Shown here: one piece after another, positions 40,453 to 50,711 of the stretch | Numbering within the stretch: the stretch's first letter is position 1 | How the letters are laid out: the number at the start of each line of letters is the position of its first letter | Assembly (NCBI GenBank): GCA_023421115.1 | Contig: JAEZUI010000143.1 | Coordinates: 1-60,079, forward strand | Origin: Bacillota bacterium | GTDB lineage: Bacteria; Bacillota; Clostridia; Acetivibrionales; Acetivibrionaceae | Reading direction: 5' to 3' | Length of the DNA stretch: 60,079 nucleotides | Made by a program: the position numbers and the translations under genes | Notes under the pieces: generated by a model | Database searches by the model: none | Told to the model about the DNA's origin: nothing | What the model saw: the letters and a program-made list of their open reading frames with translations, nothing else

Positions 40453-40488
40453 AACAAAACTTCCTGTTGATGGACAGGAAGTTTTGTT
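40453..40488 (-). terminator. Hairpin terminator after the cohesin scaffoldin
   Basis: A perfect 15-bp stem, AACAAAACTTCCTGT with ACAGGAAGTTTTGTT, around a six-base loop. It lies 85 bases beyond the scaffoldin stop, between two minus-strand genes. The 40243-40572 gap holds no other clear feature. Confidence 0.8.
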
Positions 40489-40572
40489 AAAAGCCGCTGT
40501 TTTTACAAATTATGACTTTGCTTTCTTAATTAGTTTTACTAAGTTTAATCTGTATTTTAAAAAAACAAGTAT

Positions 40573-43500
40573 TTATTTTATCTTTTCAGGTTGAACCACT
40601 GAATATCCGGAAGTAATCCTGTCTCCGTTCGAATCAAAAAGCATTGTACCATTTATTCCGTTTGGCATAGAAGACGAGTTCTCAAATGTAACAGTAGTTT
40701 CACCAGCCTTAAGCAGTTTAAACTCTATAACAGCTATCGTTCCTGTTTCTTCAAGTTCTTCTGAAATTTTATATTCTTCGAGGTTCATATACAATTTACA
40801 GAAATTAAGTATCCCTGCATTTAGATTGTGTGAAACTGCATTAATAGGACAAAATTCATCATTGGCTATAATAGTACCACTTGAAGGTATTGTGCTGTTT
40901 GTATAGGAAGCTCCTGTCGGTTTAACCGGTTGTAGAACTTTAGGGTCATATTTTAAATTAACCTGGTAGCCTGATAATTTACTTATTTCATTGATTCTCA
41001 CGGTAGCCTTAATTGTTTCTCCTACTTCAACCTCTGTCTTATCAAAATCTATTGTGATGTAGCTTGATGAAGCCGAACTTGTAGGTATTGCTACAGGACT
41101 AGTTGTTGTAACTATAGGTGTAGGTGTTGCAACTGGGCTAGTTGTTGTGACTAAAGGTGTAGGTGTCGCAACGGGTTCAGTTGTAGCTGTAACCACAGGT
41201 CCAGTTGTTGGTGTAGCTTCTGGTGTAGGAACTGTATCAGGTGATTTTATATAAAGCTCCTCTGGTTGCAGCACTTTGTAACCTGATGAAATTCTGTTTC
41301 CATTCCAATCCAAAAGTATTGTACCGCATATACCGCTAGGCATTGATGCTGTATCTTCAAAGACTAGTGATGTTGTACCTTCTGCTAAAACCTTAAAAGT
41401 TATAACAGCTATTGAACCTGTACTTTCAGGCGCATCAGAAGCTCTATACTCTTCTAGATTGGTATACGCTCTTCCAAAATTGAGTATTCCATTAGTTACA
41501 TCATTTGAGGCTGCTGGTATAAATCCGTAATCACTGTTTGAAAGTAATGTTCCTTTTGTAGGGATGCTACTGTTTGTATAAGGTACCTTACTTGATGTAA
41601 TGGGCTGTAACATATCAGGATTATATTTCAGATTTATCTGATAAGCAGCTAAATTATCAATATTATTAACCATAACAGTTGCGATAATTGTGTCATTGAC
41701 TTTGGCATATGTCTTGTCAAGGTCAATTGCAACATAGCTATCACCTGTAATTTCAGGAGTAACTACACTTGTAGGTTCCGGTGTAGGAGTTACAATAGTA
41801 GGTTCCTCTGTAGGTGTTGTTTCAGGTGTAGGTGTTTTTTGAATACTAGGAGGTGGTGACGTTTGAACACAATTGCTTGTAGACGCACTAATAATATTAA
41901 GGGAATTAGATAAACTATATCCTGATATTTTCTCTCCATTACAGTTAAACAACAATGTACCAGAAATTCCATTTGGCATTTTAGATGTATTCAAAAACTT
42001 TATTGAAGTGGAGCGATAATTTAAGACCTTAAAGAATAAAACCGCTACATCTCCACTGCTTTCATGTTTTTCGAACATTTTGTATTCTTCAAGATTTGTA
42101 TAAAACTTGCTAAAATTCAATATTCCTTTATCTAGTTCATGTGAAGCAAGAGCAACCAATCCAAAATCCTCATTAGAAAGAAGCTTTCCTGCATCAGGAA
42201 TTGTTGTATTTGCAAATGCTATTCCGTTTGAATCGACAGGCTGAAGTACCTCAGGATCATATTGTATATTTAACTGATATCCTGCCAAATTATCAATATT
42301 AGCTACATTTATTTTTGCTTTTACGATATCTCCCTTAAATGACATTGTCTTATCCAAATCAATACTTATAGAACTTACAGAATTGTAGCCCTCGTTTATA
42401 ATTTGTGGTTGAACTACTTCATAACCACTTGTAATTCTGTTACCAGACCAATCAAACAGCATTGTTCCGGAAATTGCATTTGGCATAGTTCCTGTATTGT
42501 CAAGTCGGATTTGAGTAAGAGCTTTTTTAATTACTTTGAAGCTTATATATGCCAATTCACCCGAACCTTCACCTTCTCCTGCTTTGTAAGCTTCAAGATT
42601 TGTATAGGATCTTGCAAAATTCAACACGCCTGCTTTAAGGTCATGTCCAGCAATAGATACAACTCCAAAACCAGGATTATTAATTAGATCCCCTACCTCA
42701 GGGTTTGTGTTTGAATCATAAGGCTCTCCTGTTGAAGAAACTATAGGTTGGAGGATAGTTTGGTCGTATTTAATATTTACCTGAAAACCTGCTAAATTAT
42801 AGATTCCATCTGCTTTAAGAGTTGCAGTTATGATATCACCTACCGATACTTCACTTTTATCCAAATCGAGAGAAATACTGCTTTTTTCCTCAACGTTTGG
42901 ATCTTTAACCTTTATGACAGGAGGTTGGGTTACTGTATAACCGCTTAAAATCCTGTCACCATTCCAGTCAAACATAAGTGTACCGGATATTCCGTTTGGC
43001 ATTGAAGTAGAATTTTCAAACAAAATCGAAGTTGATTTTGCATTAAGAACCTTAAAGCTAATTACTGCTAGAGTTCCTTTCGTATCTGCAATTCCTGATT
43101 CTTTATAGGTTTTAAGATCAGTATAAGATTTACCAAAACTCAATATTCCCGCAGATAAATTGTGAGCTGCTAGGGCGAATGGATTATAATCATTATTTCC
43201 AAGCAAATCACCTGCTAAAGGTATAGTATTGCTTGTATAATCTTCACCTTCTTCAGTGACAGGTTTAAGGACTGATGGGTCATAGGATAAATTAAACTGA
43301 TATCCTGCGAAATCAGCAATACTGTCAATATTTATTATTGCGCTAATAATATCCCCAACTTGAGCATCTGTATTGTCTATTTCCATAGATACATTACCGT
43401 TTATAATTTGTGGACCTTCTGCATTAAAGATACCTGCTTGAATAACTTTATAATCAGAGATTCTATTAGCGTCCCAATCAACTAATATAGTTCCGCTAAC

Positions 43501-44517
43501 AGCATTAGGCATATAATCTGAATCTTCAAAGGACACAGTTGTTGCTTTGCTATCAAGAACTTTAAACTCAACAACTCCAAGAGTACCAGTTCTCTCATCG
43601 ATATTACTTTCCTTATATTCTGTGAGACTTAAATATGAATCAGAAAAATTTAAAATCCCATTTTCTACACTATGTACTCCGATAGAATGTTTTAAATAAT
43701 CTGGATTATTAAACATATTGCCACCGGACAAACATGTAGTATTGTTATAAGCCTTTCCTGCTGCTGTAACAGGTTGTAATACTTCAGGATCGTATTTGAG
43801 ATTAACCTGATATCCTGCGAGGTTATAGATATTATTTACATTCAAAGAAACTTTAACTGTTTCGCCAACTTTAGCAGAAACTCTGTCATATGCTAAAGAT
43901 ATATTACTTTCGGTTATAGGATTTTGGTTGTCAGAGTTGATTATTCCAGCCTGAACAACTGTATAACCGGAAATAATCCTATTTCCATTCCAGTCAAAAA
44001 TGTTTGTTCCTGTAATGGCATTAGGCATTTTACTAGTATCTTCAAAAACAATTGAAGTAGGTTTTTCAGAAATCACCTTAAAGGATAAAACAGCAACCGA
44101 ACCATCAGCTTCAGCATTATCACTTGCTCTATATTCTTCAAGGTTTGTATATACCTTCCCGAAATTCAGTATTCCGGCTGTAGTATTGTTAGATGCTTGA
44201 GGTAAAGCACCAAAATCACTGTTGTTAAGCAAAGTACCGCTTTCAGGATTTGTAAAATCAGTGTATGGTTTACCCGCTTTATTAATTGGTTGTAATACTT
44301 CAGGATCATATTTCAAATTCACCTGATACCCTGCAAAATTACTGATGTTATTAATGCCTATTGTAGCTGTAACAACTTCTCCTACTTTTGCTTTTGTTTT
44401 GTCAAGCTGAAGCTCTATACTTGAATCCGAAGCTCCAAAAACTATGCTTGAAAACAAACTACTGCTTAATAGTAATGCGACTGCTAAAAGAATAGATAAA
44501 GCTTTTTTTATCCTCAT
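40573..44517 (-). CDS. Secreted scaffoldin with seven type II cohesins
   Basis: 1314 residues. A signal peptide (SILLAVALLLSSSLF, cleaved near GASDSS at about 28) is followed by seven cohesin modules of about 150-170 residues. Each starts like SIELQLDKTKAKVGEVV, has NFAGYQVNLKYDPEVLQP, continues GILNFGKVYTNLEEYRAS and ends GTLLFDWNGNRISGY. This matches type II cohesins of SdbA and OlpB style, which bind type II dockerins of primary scaffoldins. Modules 1-5 are joined by short linkers. Pro/Thr-rich linkers precede modules 6 and 7. The chain ends right after module 7, with no SLH, dockerin or sortase signal, so it should be a released scaffoldin. Layout matches, from memory, the cell-free seven-cohesin scaffoldin of C. 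thermocellum (Cthe_0736). GGGGATG precedes ATG 44517. Confidence 0.92.
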   Translation of the reverse strand: MRIKKALSILLAVALLLSSSLFSSIVFGASDSSIELQLDKTKAKVGEVVTATIGINNISNFAGYQVNLKYDPEVLQPINKAGKPYTDFTNPESGTLLNNSDFGALPQASNNTTAGILNFGKVYTNLEEYRASDNAEADGSVAVLSFKVISEKPTSIVFEDTSKMPNAITGTNIFDWNGNRIISGYTVVQAGIINSDNQNPITESNISLAYDRVSAKVGETVKVSLNVNNIYNLAGYQVNLKYDPEVLQPVTAAGKAYNNTTCLSGGNMFNNPDYLKHSIGVHSVENGILNFSDSYLSLTEYKESNIDERTGTLGVVEFKVLDSKATTVSFEDSDYMPNAVSGTILVDWDANRISDYKVIQAGIFNAEGPQIINGNVSMEIDNTDAQVGDIISAIINIDSIADFAGYQFNLSYDPSVLKPVTEEGEDYTSNTIPLAGDLLGNNDYNPFALAAHNLSAGILSFGKSYTDLKTYKESGIADTKGTLAVISFKVLNAKSTSILFENSTSMPNGISGTLMFDWNGDRILSGYTVTQPPVIKVKDPNVEEKSSISLDLDKSEVSVGDIITATLKADGIYNLAGFQVNIKYDQTILQPIVSSTGEPYDSNTNPEVGDLINNPGFGVVSIAGHDLKAGVLNFARSYTNLEAYKAGEGEGSGELAYISFKVIKKALTQIRLDNTGTMPNAISGTMLFDWSGNRITSGYEVVQPQIINEGYNSVSSISIDLDKTMSFKGDIVKAKINVANIDNLAGYQLNIQYDPEVLQPVDSNGIAFANTTIPDAGKLLSNEDFGLVALASHELDKGILNFSKFYTNLEEYKMFEKHESSGDVAVLFFKVLNYRSTSIKFLNTSKMPNGISGTLLFNCNGEKISGYSLSNSLNIISASTSNCVQTSPPPSIQKTPTPETTPTEEPTIVTPTPEPTSVVTPEITGDSYVAIDLDKTYAKVNDTIIATVMVNNIDNLAAYQINLKYNPDMLQPITSSKVPYTNSSIPTKGTLLSNSDYGFIPAASNDVTNGILNFGRAYTNLEEYRASDAPESTGSIAVITFKVLAEGTTSLVFEDTASMPSGICGTILLDWNGNRISSGYKVLQPEELYIKSPDTVPTPEATPTTGPVVTATTEPVATPTPLVTTTSPVATPTPIVTTTSPVAIPTSSASSSYITIDFDKTEVEVGETIKATVRINEISKLSGYQVNLKYDPKVLQPVKPTGASYTNSTIPSSGTIIANDEFCPINAVSHNLNAGILNFCKLYMNLEEYKISEELEETGTIAVIEFKLLKAGETTVTFENSSSMPNGINGTMLFDSNGDRITSGYSVVQPEKIK

Positions 44518-45290
44518 TTATTATACATCCCCTTTCAAAGGATTAAATTGATAACTATTTTTTAGTACATAAAAAATAAATGCCAGGTTGCTTGGATATA
44601 AATGAGTGTATTGAGATAATATGAACTAGTTGCGTTGGTGTATTGGAATGATAAGAATAAAGATTATTAAATTCTTGTTATAGACATCAAATTCGACATT
44701 ACAATTCAATTTTCTGCAATATAGGCTTAGTGATTTTTGAAACAGCCCATTTTGTTTAGTATTTAAAAATATTTTTAAAGTCACTCCTTAAAACTAAAAG
44801 GTACGTCTATAGTCCAGCACCTCCCTTTGTATAATGTGTACCTATTTGAACCTTAAAAGAGTAACTAATAAGCAATTTAAAATTATTCAAACCAATATTG
44901 ATTGCCAATATAGTTATTCGTAAAAAGAAACTACTTTTTTTGTGTCAAACAATATTTTTTTAAATTCTTCGTAGAAAATTCATATATTATAATTAAAATA
45001 TAGATGAGGAAAACGATTGAGCAGTAAAGTCATTATGTAAAATATAATCTGTTTGGTATGAAGTGAAAGTATGAAGATATTGTTTGTAAGCACATTGATA
45101 AATATGATTGCACGGTTATATTATAATTATGTTTATCTTATTTTTGATACTTATCACCTTACTATAATAAATTATATTATAATTTAAATTATCTTTCAAC
45201 AATTATATAATCCTTGTTTTTCTTAACATATTACTTCTTATAAGGTAACACGCTAATTATGTAAACCGTTTTGATGAACAAATATTAATC
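44518..45290. other. Long AT-rich leader region of the scaffoldin gene
   Basis: About 770 bases with no credible gene. It must hold the scaffoldin promoter and the end of the sfp transcript. A short stretch at 44727-44750 (TGATTTTTGAAACAGCCC) resembles the end of the dispersed repeat. I could not place a promoter with confidence. Confidence 0.5.
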
Positions 45291-46034
45291 CTACTGCTTT
45301 TCCAACTGGGTCTGGACAATTCTAACAAGTTCATCGAAAGTTATATCGATTATGCCTTCCGGAAATTCTGATTTTTTTGAACAAACAGCCAACTTATAGG
45401 AAGCATCTATTTCATAACGCTTGAAATAGCATTCTCCAAAATTATTTGAAGTTTTAAACTTTATATTTCCTCCCTCAAACGAGAAGGAAAATGAGTTAAG
45501 AGGTATTGACAAACCTCGTCCATCTGCTTTTATATAGCTTTCTTTTAGAGTCCACAAATCAAAAAAGGCTTCTCTTCTTCTTTTGCTTTCCACAGTTAAC
45601 AGATATTGATGCTCGTCTTCAGAAAAAAACCTTTTTGACAAATTCAAATCAACATCATGAATTTTCTCAACATCAATTCCAACAGGCAAATTATCAACAA
45701 CACAAACTACCCAATCACCGGAGTGGGACAAATTAAAGTGAAAATCCTTCGTTCCTACTAAAAAAGGCTTTCCATAATCATTCTTGTCAAAATGTATGTT
45801 TTTATTTTGTTCTCCAAGTAATGATACAATTATGAATCTCAACAACATTTTTGAAGTGAGGCCTCTTATTGCATCTTCATACCTTCTAAACCTTTTAATC
45901 TTTTCTTGTTCATCTACGGAAATATATGAAAGCAACTCTTCAAAAATATGTTTTTGAATTTGTTCTATTTTTACGGCATATATTTTCAAGCTGATATCCC
46001 TTTCAAGGTCAAATATTCCAGATTTAATCTGCAT
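45291..46034 (-). CDS. Sfp-type 4'-phosphopantetheinyl transferase
   Basis: 247 residues, the large Sfp/Gsp class. It moves phosphopantetheine from CoA to carrier-protein serines. Motifs are DYGKPFL near residue 86, FHFNLSHSGDWVVC near residue 98, PVGIDVEKI near residue 117 with the Mg-binding Asp and Glu, and the hallmark WTLKESYIKADGRGL near residue 162. No NRPS, PKS or carrier-protein gene is in the window, so its client is elsewhere. The ribosome binding site at ATG 46034 is weak. Confidence 0.9.
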   Translation of the reverse strand: MQIKSGIFDLERDISLKIYAVKIEQIQKHIFEELLSYISVDEQEKIKRFRRYEDAIRGLTSKMLLRFIIVSLLGEQNKNIHFDKNDYGKPFLVGTKDFHFNLSHSGDWVVCVVDNLPVGIDVEKIHDVDLNLSKRFFSEDEHQYLLTVESKRRREAFFDLWTLKESYIKADGRGLSIPLNSFSFSFEGGNIKFKTSNNFGECYFKRYEIDASYKLAVCSKKSEFPEGIIDITFDELVRIVQTQLEKQ

Positions 46035-46239
46035 CGTGAAATTTATTTATTTAAGGCACAATCACTGATATAAACTCTTTTGCGTTTTCAATATAAATAT
46101 GCGGCAATATTTTATAATACCATAATATAAATGTCAATAATATTTATTTACTAAAACATATTTTATTTTTCATAAATATAGATTAATATATTAATGATAT
46201 GTTTTAAAAAGAATTTTATTAATACAAAGGATGAAATGT

Positions 46240-47916
46240 ATGAATTTCTTTAAAGTATTACTAATTATAAATATTATTCTATTGATATTGATTGTACCAG
46301 GATTTATCTTTCTTAATAAGCATCTTTCACAAAAGGATAATCCTCTAGGTCCAAATACAAGTTTACCGTCATATACCTCCAATAAAAGTGTTACAGATTT
46401 TAATGATGAAGATTCGGCGGATGGTACACCAAAAGAAGAGCCTATTATCATTCCAACTGAACTTCTACCTTCATCGAATAAATTTAAGTGGGAAGTTCTT
46501 AAGGATACTACTCCTATAGAAGTGCTAAACCAAGTTAGTTTTCCGGTACCCGAGGAGTATAACAGCATAAAGGGTGTTACAACTTTTAGAGGAAATAATT
46601 ATAGGAACTCAGCAAGTTATGGGACTGTTGAAGTTAATGAAAAAAAGCTTGAAAAAATATGGAGCATCAAAATAGGATATATAGACGAGTGGACAGGTGT
46701 AGGCTGGAATGGTCAGCCTGCTATAGTTAAGTGGGATGATAAAGTTCGTTCAAAAATGAATATAATTAGTAATAAAAAAAATAAGGATGACTTGAAAGAA
46801 GTTATTTACGGTACTCTTGACGGAAAAATATATTTTCTTGACTTAGAAGACGGTGAACGCACACGTAATCCAATTAATATAGGTTTTCCTATCAAAGGTA
46901 GCGTAACTGTAGATCCAAGAGGATTACCTCTTCTATATTGCGGACAGGGTGTAGAAAAAAACGGAACGACAATAGGAAGGATCGGATTTAGGATTTTCAG
47001 CTTAATTGATCAGAAGGTGCTTCACTTTATAAATGGAATTGACAAAACTGCATACAGGGGTTGGGGTGCCTTTGATTCCTCGCCTCTCATAGACGCTAAA
47101 AGCGACACAATGTATGAATGCGGTGAAAATGGTATTTTGTACTCAATCAAATTAAATACAAGCTTTGATCCTAATGCAGGATCAGTTTCTATTAAACCTG
47201 AAACGCTTAAATACAGATATTCTTCACCTGCTGTAGTAAGACAGGGTATGGAAAATTCTATAGCTATATATAAAAACCTTTCTTACTTTGTAGACAATAC
47301 TGGGTATTTGCATTGTGTTGATCTTAACACACTAACTCCTTTATGGATAAGGTTTGTTACCGATGACACAGATAGCACTGTTGCTTTAGAGGATTGTGGA
47401 GATAATAAAGTGTATTTATATACTGCCTGTGAGGTAGATCATCAAAAACAAAACGGTTACAGTTATGTGCGAAAAATCAATGCTCTTAACGGCGAACTTA
47501 TCTGGGAAAATAGCTACCAGTGTACTTACAGTGAAACAAACGGTGGTGTTCTCGCCTCACCTGTTGTAGGTAAAAATGATATAGATAATCTTGTATTATT
47601 TAATATTGCCAAAACTGGGACAAAAAACGGCGGTAAATTGATAGCCTTTGATAAAGACACAGGAAAAGAAGTATGGGTTATAAATTTTAACAACTATTGC
47701 TGGAGTTCACCTGTCGACATTTATACCAAGGATGGTAAGTCCTATATTATTCAATGTGATTCAGGTGGATATATGTATCTTATTGAAGGAAAAACAGGAG
47801 AAATAGTCGATAAGATACCTCTAGGTGCAAACGTTGAAGGGTCTCCAGCTATATATGAAGATATGATTGTTGTAGGCACACGAGGACAGCAGATTTTTGG
47901 CATAAAGGTAAAGTGA
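46240..47916 (+). CDS. Membrane-anchored PQQ-like beta-propeller protein
   Basis: 558 residues from ATG 46240; AAAGG lies nine bases upstream, while ATG 46231 touches it. An N-terminal membrane helix (LLIINIILLILIVPGFIFL) anchors a large outside domain. Repeated beta-propeller blades of the PQQ/outer-membrane-assembly style are visible, such as VIYGTLDGKIYFLDLEDGE, GKLIAFDKDTGKEVWVINF and GGYMYLIEGKTGEIVDKIP. It also has KGVTTFRGNNYRNSASYG, a segment common in clostridial propeller proteins. Binding or structural role is likely. No catalytic residue is recognised. Confidence 0.8.
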   Translation: MNFFKVLLIINIILLILIVPGFIFLNKHLSQKDNPLGPNTSLPSYTSNKSVTDFNDEDSADGTPKEEPIIIPTELLPSSNKFKWEVLKDTTPIEVLNQVSFPVPEEYNSIKGVTTFRGNNYRNSASYGTVEVNEKKLEKIWSIKIGYIDEWTGVGWNGQPAIVKWDDKVRSKMNIISNKKNKDDLKEVIYGTLDGKIYFLDLEDGERTRNPINIGFPIKGSVTVDPRGLPLLYCGQGVEKNGTTIGRIGFRIFSLIDQKVLHFINGIDKTAYRGWGAFDSSPLIDAKSDTMYECGENGILYSIKLNTSFDPNAGSVSIKPETLKYRYSSPAVVRQGMENSIAIYKNLSYFVDNTGYLHCVDLNTLTPLWIRFVTDDTDSTVALEDCGDNKVYLYTACEVDHQKQNGYSYVRKINALNGELIWENSYQCTYSETNGGVLASPVVGKNDIDNLVLFNIAKTGTKNGGKLIAFDKDTGKEVWVINFNNYCWSSPVDIYTKDGKSYIIQCDSGGYMYLIEGKTGEIVDKIPLGANVEGSPAIYEDMIVVGTRGQQIFGIKVK

Positions 47917-47922
47917 TATATA

Positions 47923-48660
47923 TCACTTGGTATTTTCGAAAGTCAGCCTGCACTTGTCTGCTCTGTATTTTGACACAACATACTCAACAACCTGACCACT
48001 CTTGGAATATATGACATTGGAAATCTTTATAAGCGGTTGACCGGATTGAACTTTTAAATATTGGGCTTCATTAGGTTCTGTATAAATGACTTCAAGAGAA
48101 CTCCTTGTTTTAGCAGGCAGCAATGGGTATTTTCCTCTTAATATATCAAAGGATTGCTTTTTATTCTTTACATCGTCAATAATATTGGGAAAAAGACTCA
48201 AAGGTATATACGAAGTATTATAGGAGAAAATTTCGTTCTCTAAATTTGTAACAAAAACAATTTGGGCAAAATCCACAGTCTGAATGCAACTTACAGAAAA
48301 TACATCCGAAAGTTTCTTGTATTCCTTATTTGTAACTGTTTCCATCAATACAATATTCCTCTCACCGGGAGATTCATTGTCTAAAATCGAATCAGAAAAA
48401 CCGGTATAAGCCCTTACATCAATTGCTGATTTGGGTTTTGATACGAAGGTACCCTTTCCCTTTTCCTTATAAAGGTACCCATTGTTGGTAAGCTCACTTA
48501 TTGCTTGTCTTACAGTAGGCCTGCTTATATCATATATTTCACACAAATCCTGCTCTGACGGGATTTTACTATCTGGCGTATATTCACCACTGTCAATTTT
48601 ATCAATAATTAAATTCTTCAACTGAGAATATAGTGGTATATTGCTATATTTATTAATCAC
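47923..48660 (-). CDS. GntR-family (HutC-type) transcriptional regulator
   Basis: 245 residues. Winged helix-turn-helix at the N-terminus: IPLYSQLKNLIIDKI, KIPSEQDLCEIYDISRPTVR and GKGTFVSKP. The C-terminal UTRA ligand domain follows (SSLEVIYTEPNEAQYLKV near residue 190). HutC-type proteins usually sense sugars or phospho-sugars and act as repressors. It converges with the beta-propeller gene (six-base gap) and lies ahead of purB on the same strand, so its targets are not evident. Confidence 0.9.
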   Translation of the reverse strand: MINKYSNIPLYSQLKNLIIDKIDSGEYTPDSKIPSEQDLCEIYDISRPTVRQAISELTNNGYLYKEKGKGTFVSKPKSAIDVRAYTGFSDSILDNESPGERNIVLMETVTNKEYKKLSDVFSVSCIQTVDFAQIVFVTNLENEIFSYNTSYIPLSLFPNIIDDVKNKKQSFDILRGKYPLLPAKTRSSLEVIYTEPNEAQYLKVQSGQPLIKISNVIYSKSGQVVEYVVSKYRADKCRLTFENTK

Positions 48661-48833
48661 TTAGAAAACCTCCCTAAGATTATATTGCTGCAGACGGGTT
48701 TAAAATATTCCTAGGAGTTAAGAATAATAACACGTCATTACGTCTTCACTAATATTACTACACAACTTTGAACAAATCAATATATTTTTTGATTTAGGTT
48801 ATTTTTTTGAAATGGCCTTACCTTGCATTGCAA

Positions 48834-48887
48834 GAAAAAAATATGATGCCCAATGAAGCAATTCCTTCTTCACTAGACATCATATAT
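48834..48887 (-). terminator. Rho-independent terminator after purB
   Basis: On the minus strand ATATGATGTCTAGTGAAG pairs with CTTCATTGGGCATCATAT around a short loop, followed by TTTTTTTC. Immediately beyond it, at 48806-48824, TTTTTTTGAAATGGCCTT matches the end of the dispersed repeat. Confidence 0.88.
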
Positions 48888-48909
48888 CTATTCTTTGTAT
48901 AACTTATAG

Positions 48910-50346
48910 TTATACTTTAAGTTCAACCTTTACATTTATATCTTTATTTTCTTCCAAAATAGGCTTTACTACTTCATCTACAAATTCTTCAACCTGCTGT
49001 GGAGATCTCCCTACGTAGTTCTTAGGTTCAAGTACAGATTTAAGTTCATCTAGATTTAAGTTAAATGCTGGATCTGCTGCAATACGCTCAATAAGGTCAT
49101 TTTTTTCACCTTCTACTTTAACCTTTTTAGCAGCCTCCATAGAGTGAACTCTTATTCTTTCATGAAGCTCCTGCCTATCCCCGCCTCTTTTTACAGCTTC
49201 CATCATAATATTTTCAGTTGCCATAAAGGGAAGTTCTTCAAGTATATGCTTTTCGATAACTTTAGGATAAACAACCATGCCGTCGGCAACATTGATGTAT
49301 ATGTTTAAAATTGCATCTACTGCAAGAAATGCCTCCGGTACACTGATACGCTTGTTGGCAGAGTCATCAAGACTTCTTTCAAACCATTGCGTTGATGCTG
49401 TTATTGCAGGATTTAGCGCATCTACTATAACATACCTTGCAAGGGAAGAAATTCTTTCAGATCTCATCGGATTTCTTTTATAAGCCATTGCAGATGAGCC
49501 GATCTGATTCTTTTCAAAAGGTTCTTCAACTTCTTTCATATTTTGAAGCAGACGCATGTCATTACTGAACTTATAAGCACTTTGGGCAATACTGCTAAGT
49601 AAATTCAAAATTCTGCTGTCGAGTTTTCTGCTATAGGTTTGGCCTGAAACAGCAAACACCTTGTCATATCCCATTTTCTGAGCTATTAAATTATCAAGTT
49701 TTTTAACCTTTTCATTATCACCTTCAAAGAGACTTAAGAAACTTGCCTGAGTTCCAGTTGTACCTTTCGAGCCTAAAAGTCTCATATTTGATAACACGAA
49801 ATCCATCTCTTCAAGATCCAAGGCAAGATCTTGTATCCAGAGAGTAGCTCTCTTTCCTACAGTCACCAGTTGAGCTGGCTGAAAATGAGTAAAACCTAAT
49901 GTAGGAAGCTCTTTATACTTTAAAGCAAATTCCGATAGTTTGCTTATTACGGCAATAAGTTTTTTCTTTATTATCTTAAGCCCTTCGTGCATGATTATAA
50001 TATCGGTATTATCTCCCACATAGCATGAGGTTGCCCCTAAGTGTATAATTCCCCTTGCACTTGGGCAAAGCTCTCCGTAGGCATGTATATGAGCCATTAC
50101 GTCATGTCTGAATTCTTTTTCCTTAGCTTCTGCCAGCTCATAATTTATATTATCTTTTTGACTTTTTAGCTCTTCAATTTGTTCGTTGGTAATATTAAGA
50201 CCCAACTCCTTCTCAGCTTCTGCAAGAGCTATCCATAGCCTTCTCCATGTTTTAAACTTCATATCTGGAGAGAAAACTTCCTGCATCTCACTGCTGGCGT
50301 ATCTCGAATTTAAGGGACTTTCATAAGTATTTTTCAAACTACTCAA
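48910..50346 (-). CDS. purB: PurB, adenylosuccinate lyase
   Basis: 478 residues. It acts twice in purine synthesis, cleaving SAICAR and adenylosuccinate. Family blocks are NSRYASSEMQEVFSPD near the start, GYCHD-region counterpart HLGATSCYVGDNTD near residue 105, TLGFTHFQPAQLVTVGKRA near residue 150 and the signature GSSAMAYKRNPMRSERIS near residue 288. The C-terminal MMEAVKRGGDRQELHERI is also typical. It is a single-gene transcript with its own terminator. No other pur gene is nearby. Confidence 0.95.
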   Translation of the reverse strand: MSSLKNTYESPLNSRYASSEMQEVFSPDMKFKTWRRLWIALAEAEKELGLNITNEQIEELKSQKDNINYELAEAKEKEFRHDVMAHIHAYGELCPSARGIIHLGATSCYVGDNTDIIIMHEGLKIIKKKLIAVISKLSEFALKYKELPTLGFTHFQPAQLVTVGKRATLWIQDLALDLEEMDFVLSNMRLLGSKGTTGTQASFLSLFEGDNEKVKKLDNLIAQKMGYDKVFAVSGQTYSRKLDSRILNLLSSIAQSAYKFSNDMRLLQNMKEVEEPFEKNQIGSSAMAYKRNPMRSERISSLARYVIVDALNPAITASTQWFERSLDDSANKRISVPEAFLAVDAILNIYINVADGMVVYPKVIEKHILEELPFMATENIMMEAVKRGGDRQELHERIRVHSMEAAKKVKVEGEKNDLIERIAADPAFNLNLDELKSVLEPKNYVGRSPQQVEEFVDEVVKPILEENKDINVKVELKV

Positions 50347-50528
50347 CCTCCATAAGCTTTTTTAAAATAACCTAAGTTAATTATAGATGAAAAACTCTAA
50401 AAATAAATTTTAAAGGAAGTTTTTCATATAAATTAAATAGCGTTTAAGTGCTATATATAAATTTAACTTTAGTTACGTTATCTATATTTATCAAAGTTTA
50501 TTATACCTTCTTTTTGCACTCAAATCCA

Positions 50529-50560
50529 CAAAAAAATTGCGAGAATATAAATTCCCGCCA
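50529..50560 (-). terminator. Rho-independent terminator after the aspartate aminotransferase gene
   Basis: On the minus strand GGCGGGAAT, a TTAT loop, ATTCTCGC and AATTTTTTTG form a simple terminator 150 bases past the stop. Nothing else is evident in the 50347-50711 gap. Confidence 0.8.
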
Positions 50561-50711
50561 GTTAAGTTTATAAATATGAGAATGATCTAGGCCAGTCAAT
50601 AAGCTGTTTTGAATATACTTTAGACTAAATTATCAGCAATTTAACCAAGAACAAATAAAACAGCTTTTAAAGTTATTTAAAAATAACATAACTAAACCTC
50701 AGTACATTATA

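Noticed and set aside
40382..40594. Plus-strand 70-codon frame after the scaffoldin
   Set aside because: It runs through the perfect terminator hairpin and has no ribosome binding site.
42403..42687. Plus-strand open frame inside the scaffoldin
   Set aside because: Antisense to a conserved cohesin module; composition follows the cohesin codons.
40573..44517. Repetitive DNA considered as a CRISPR or tandem satellite
   Set aside because: The periodicity of about 500 bases is explained by the seven cohesin modules in frame.
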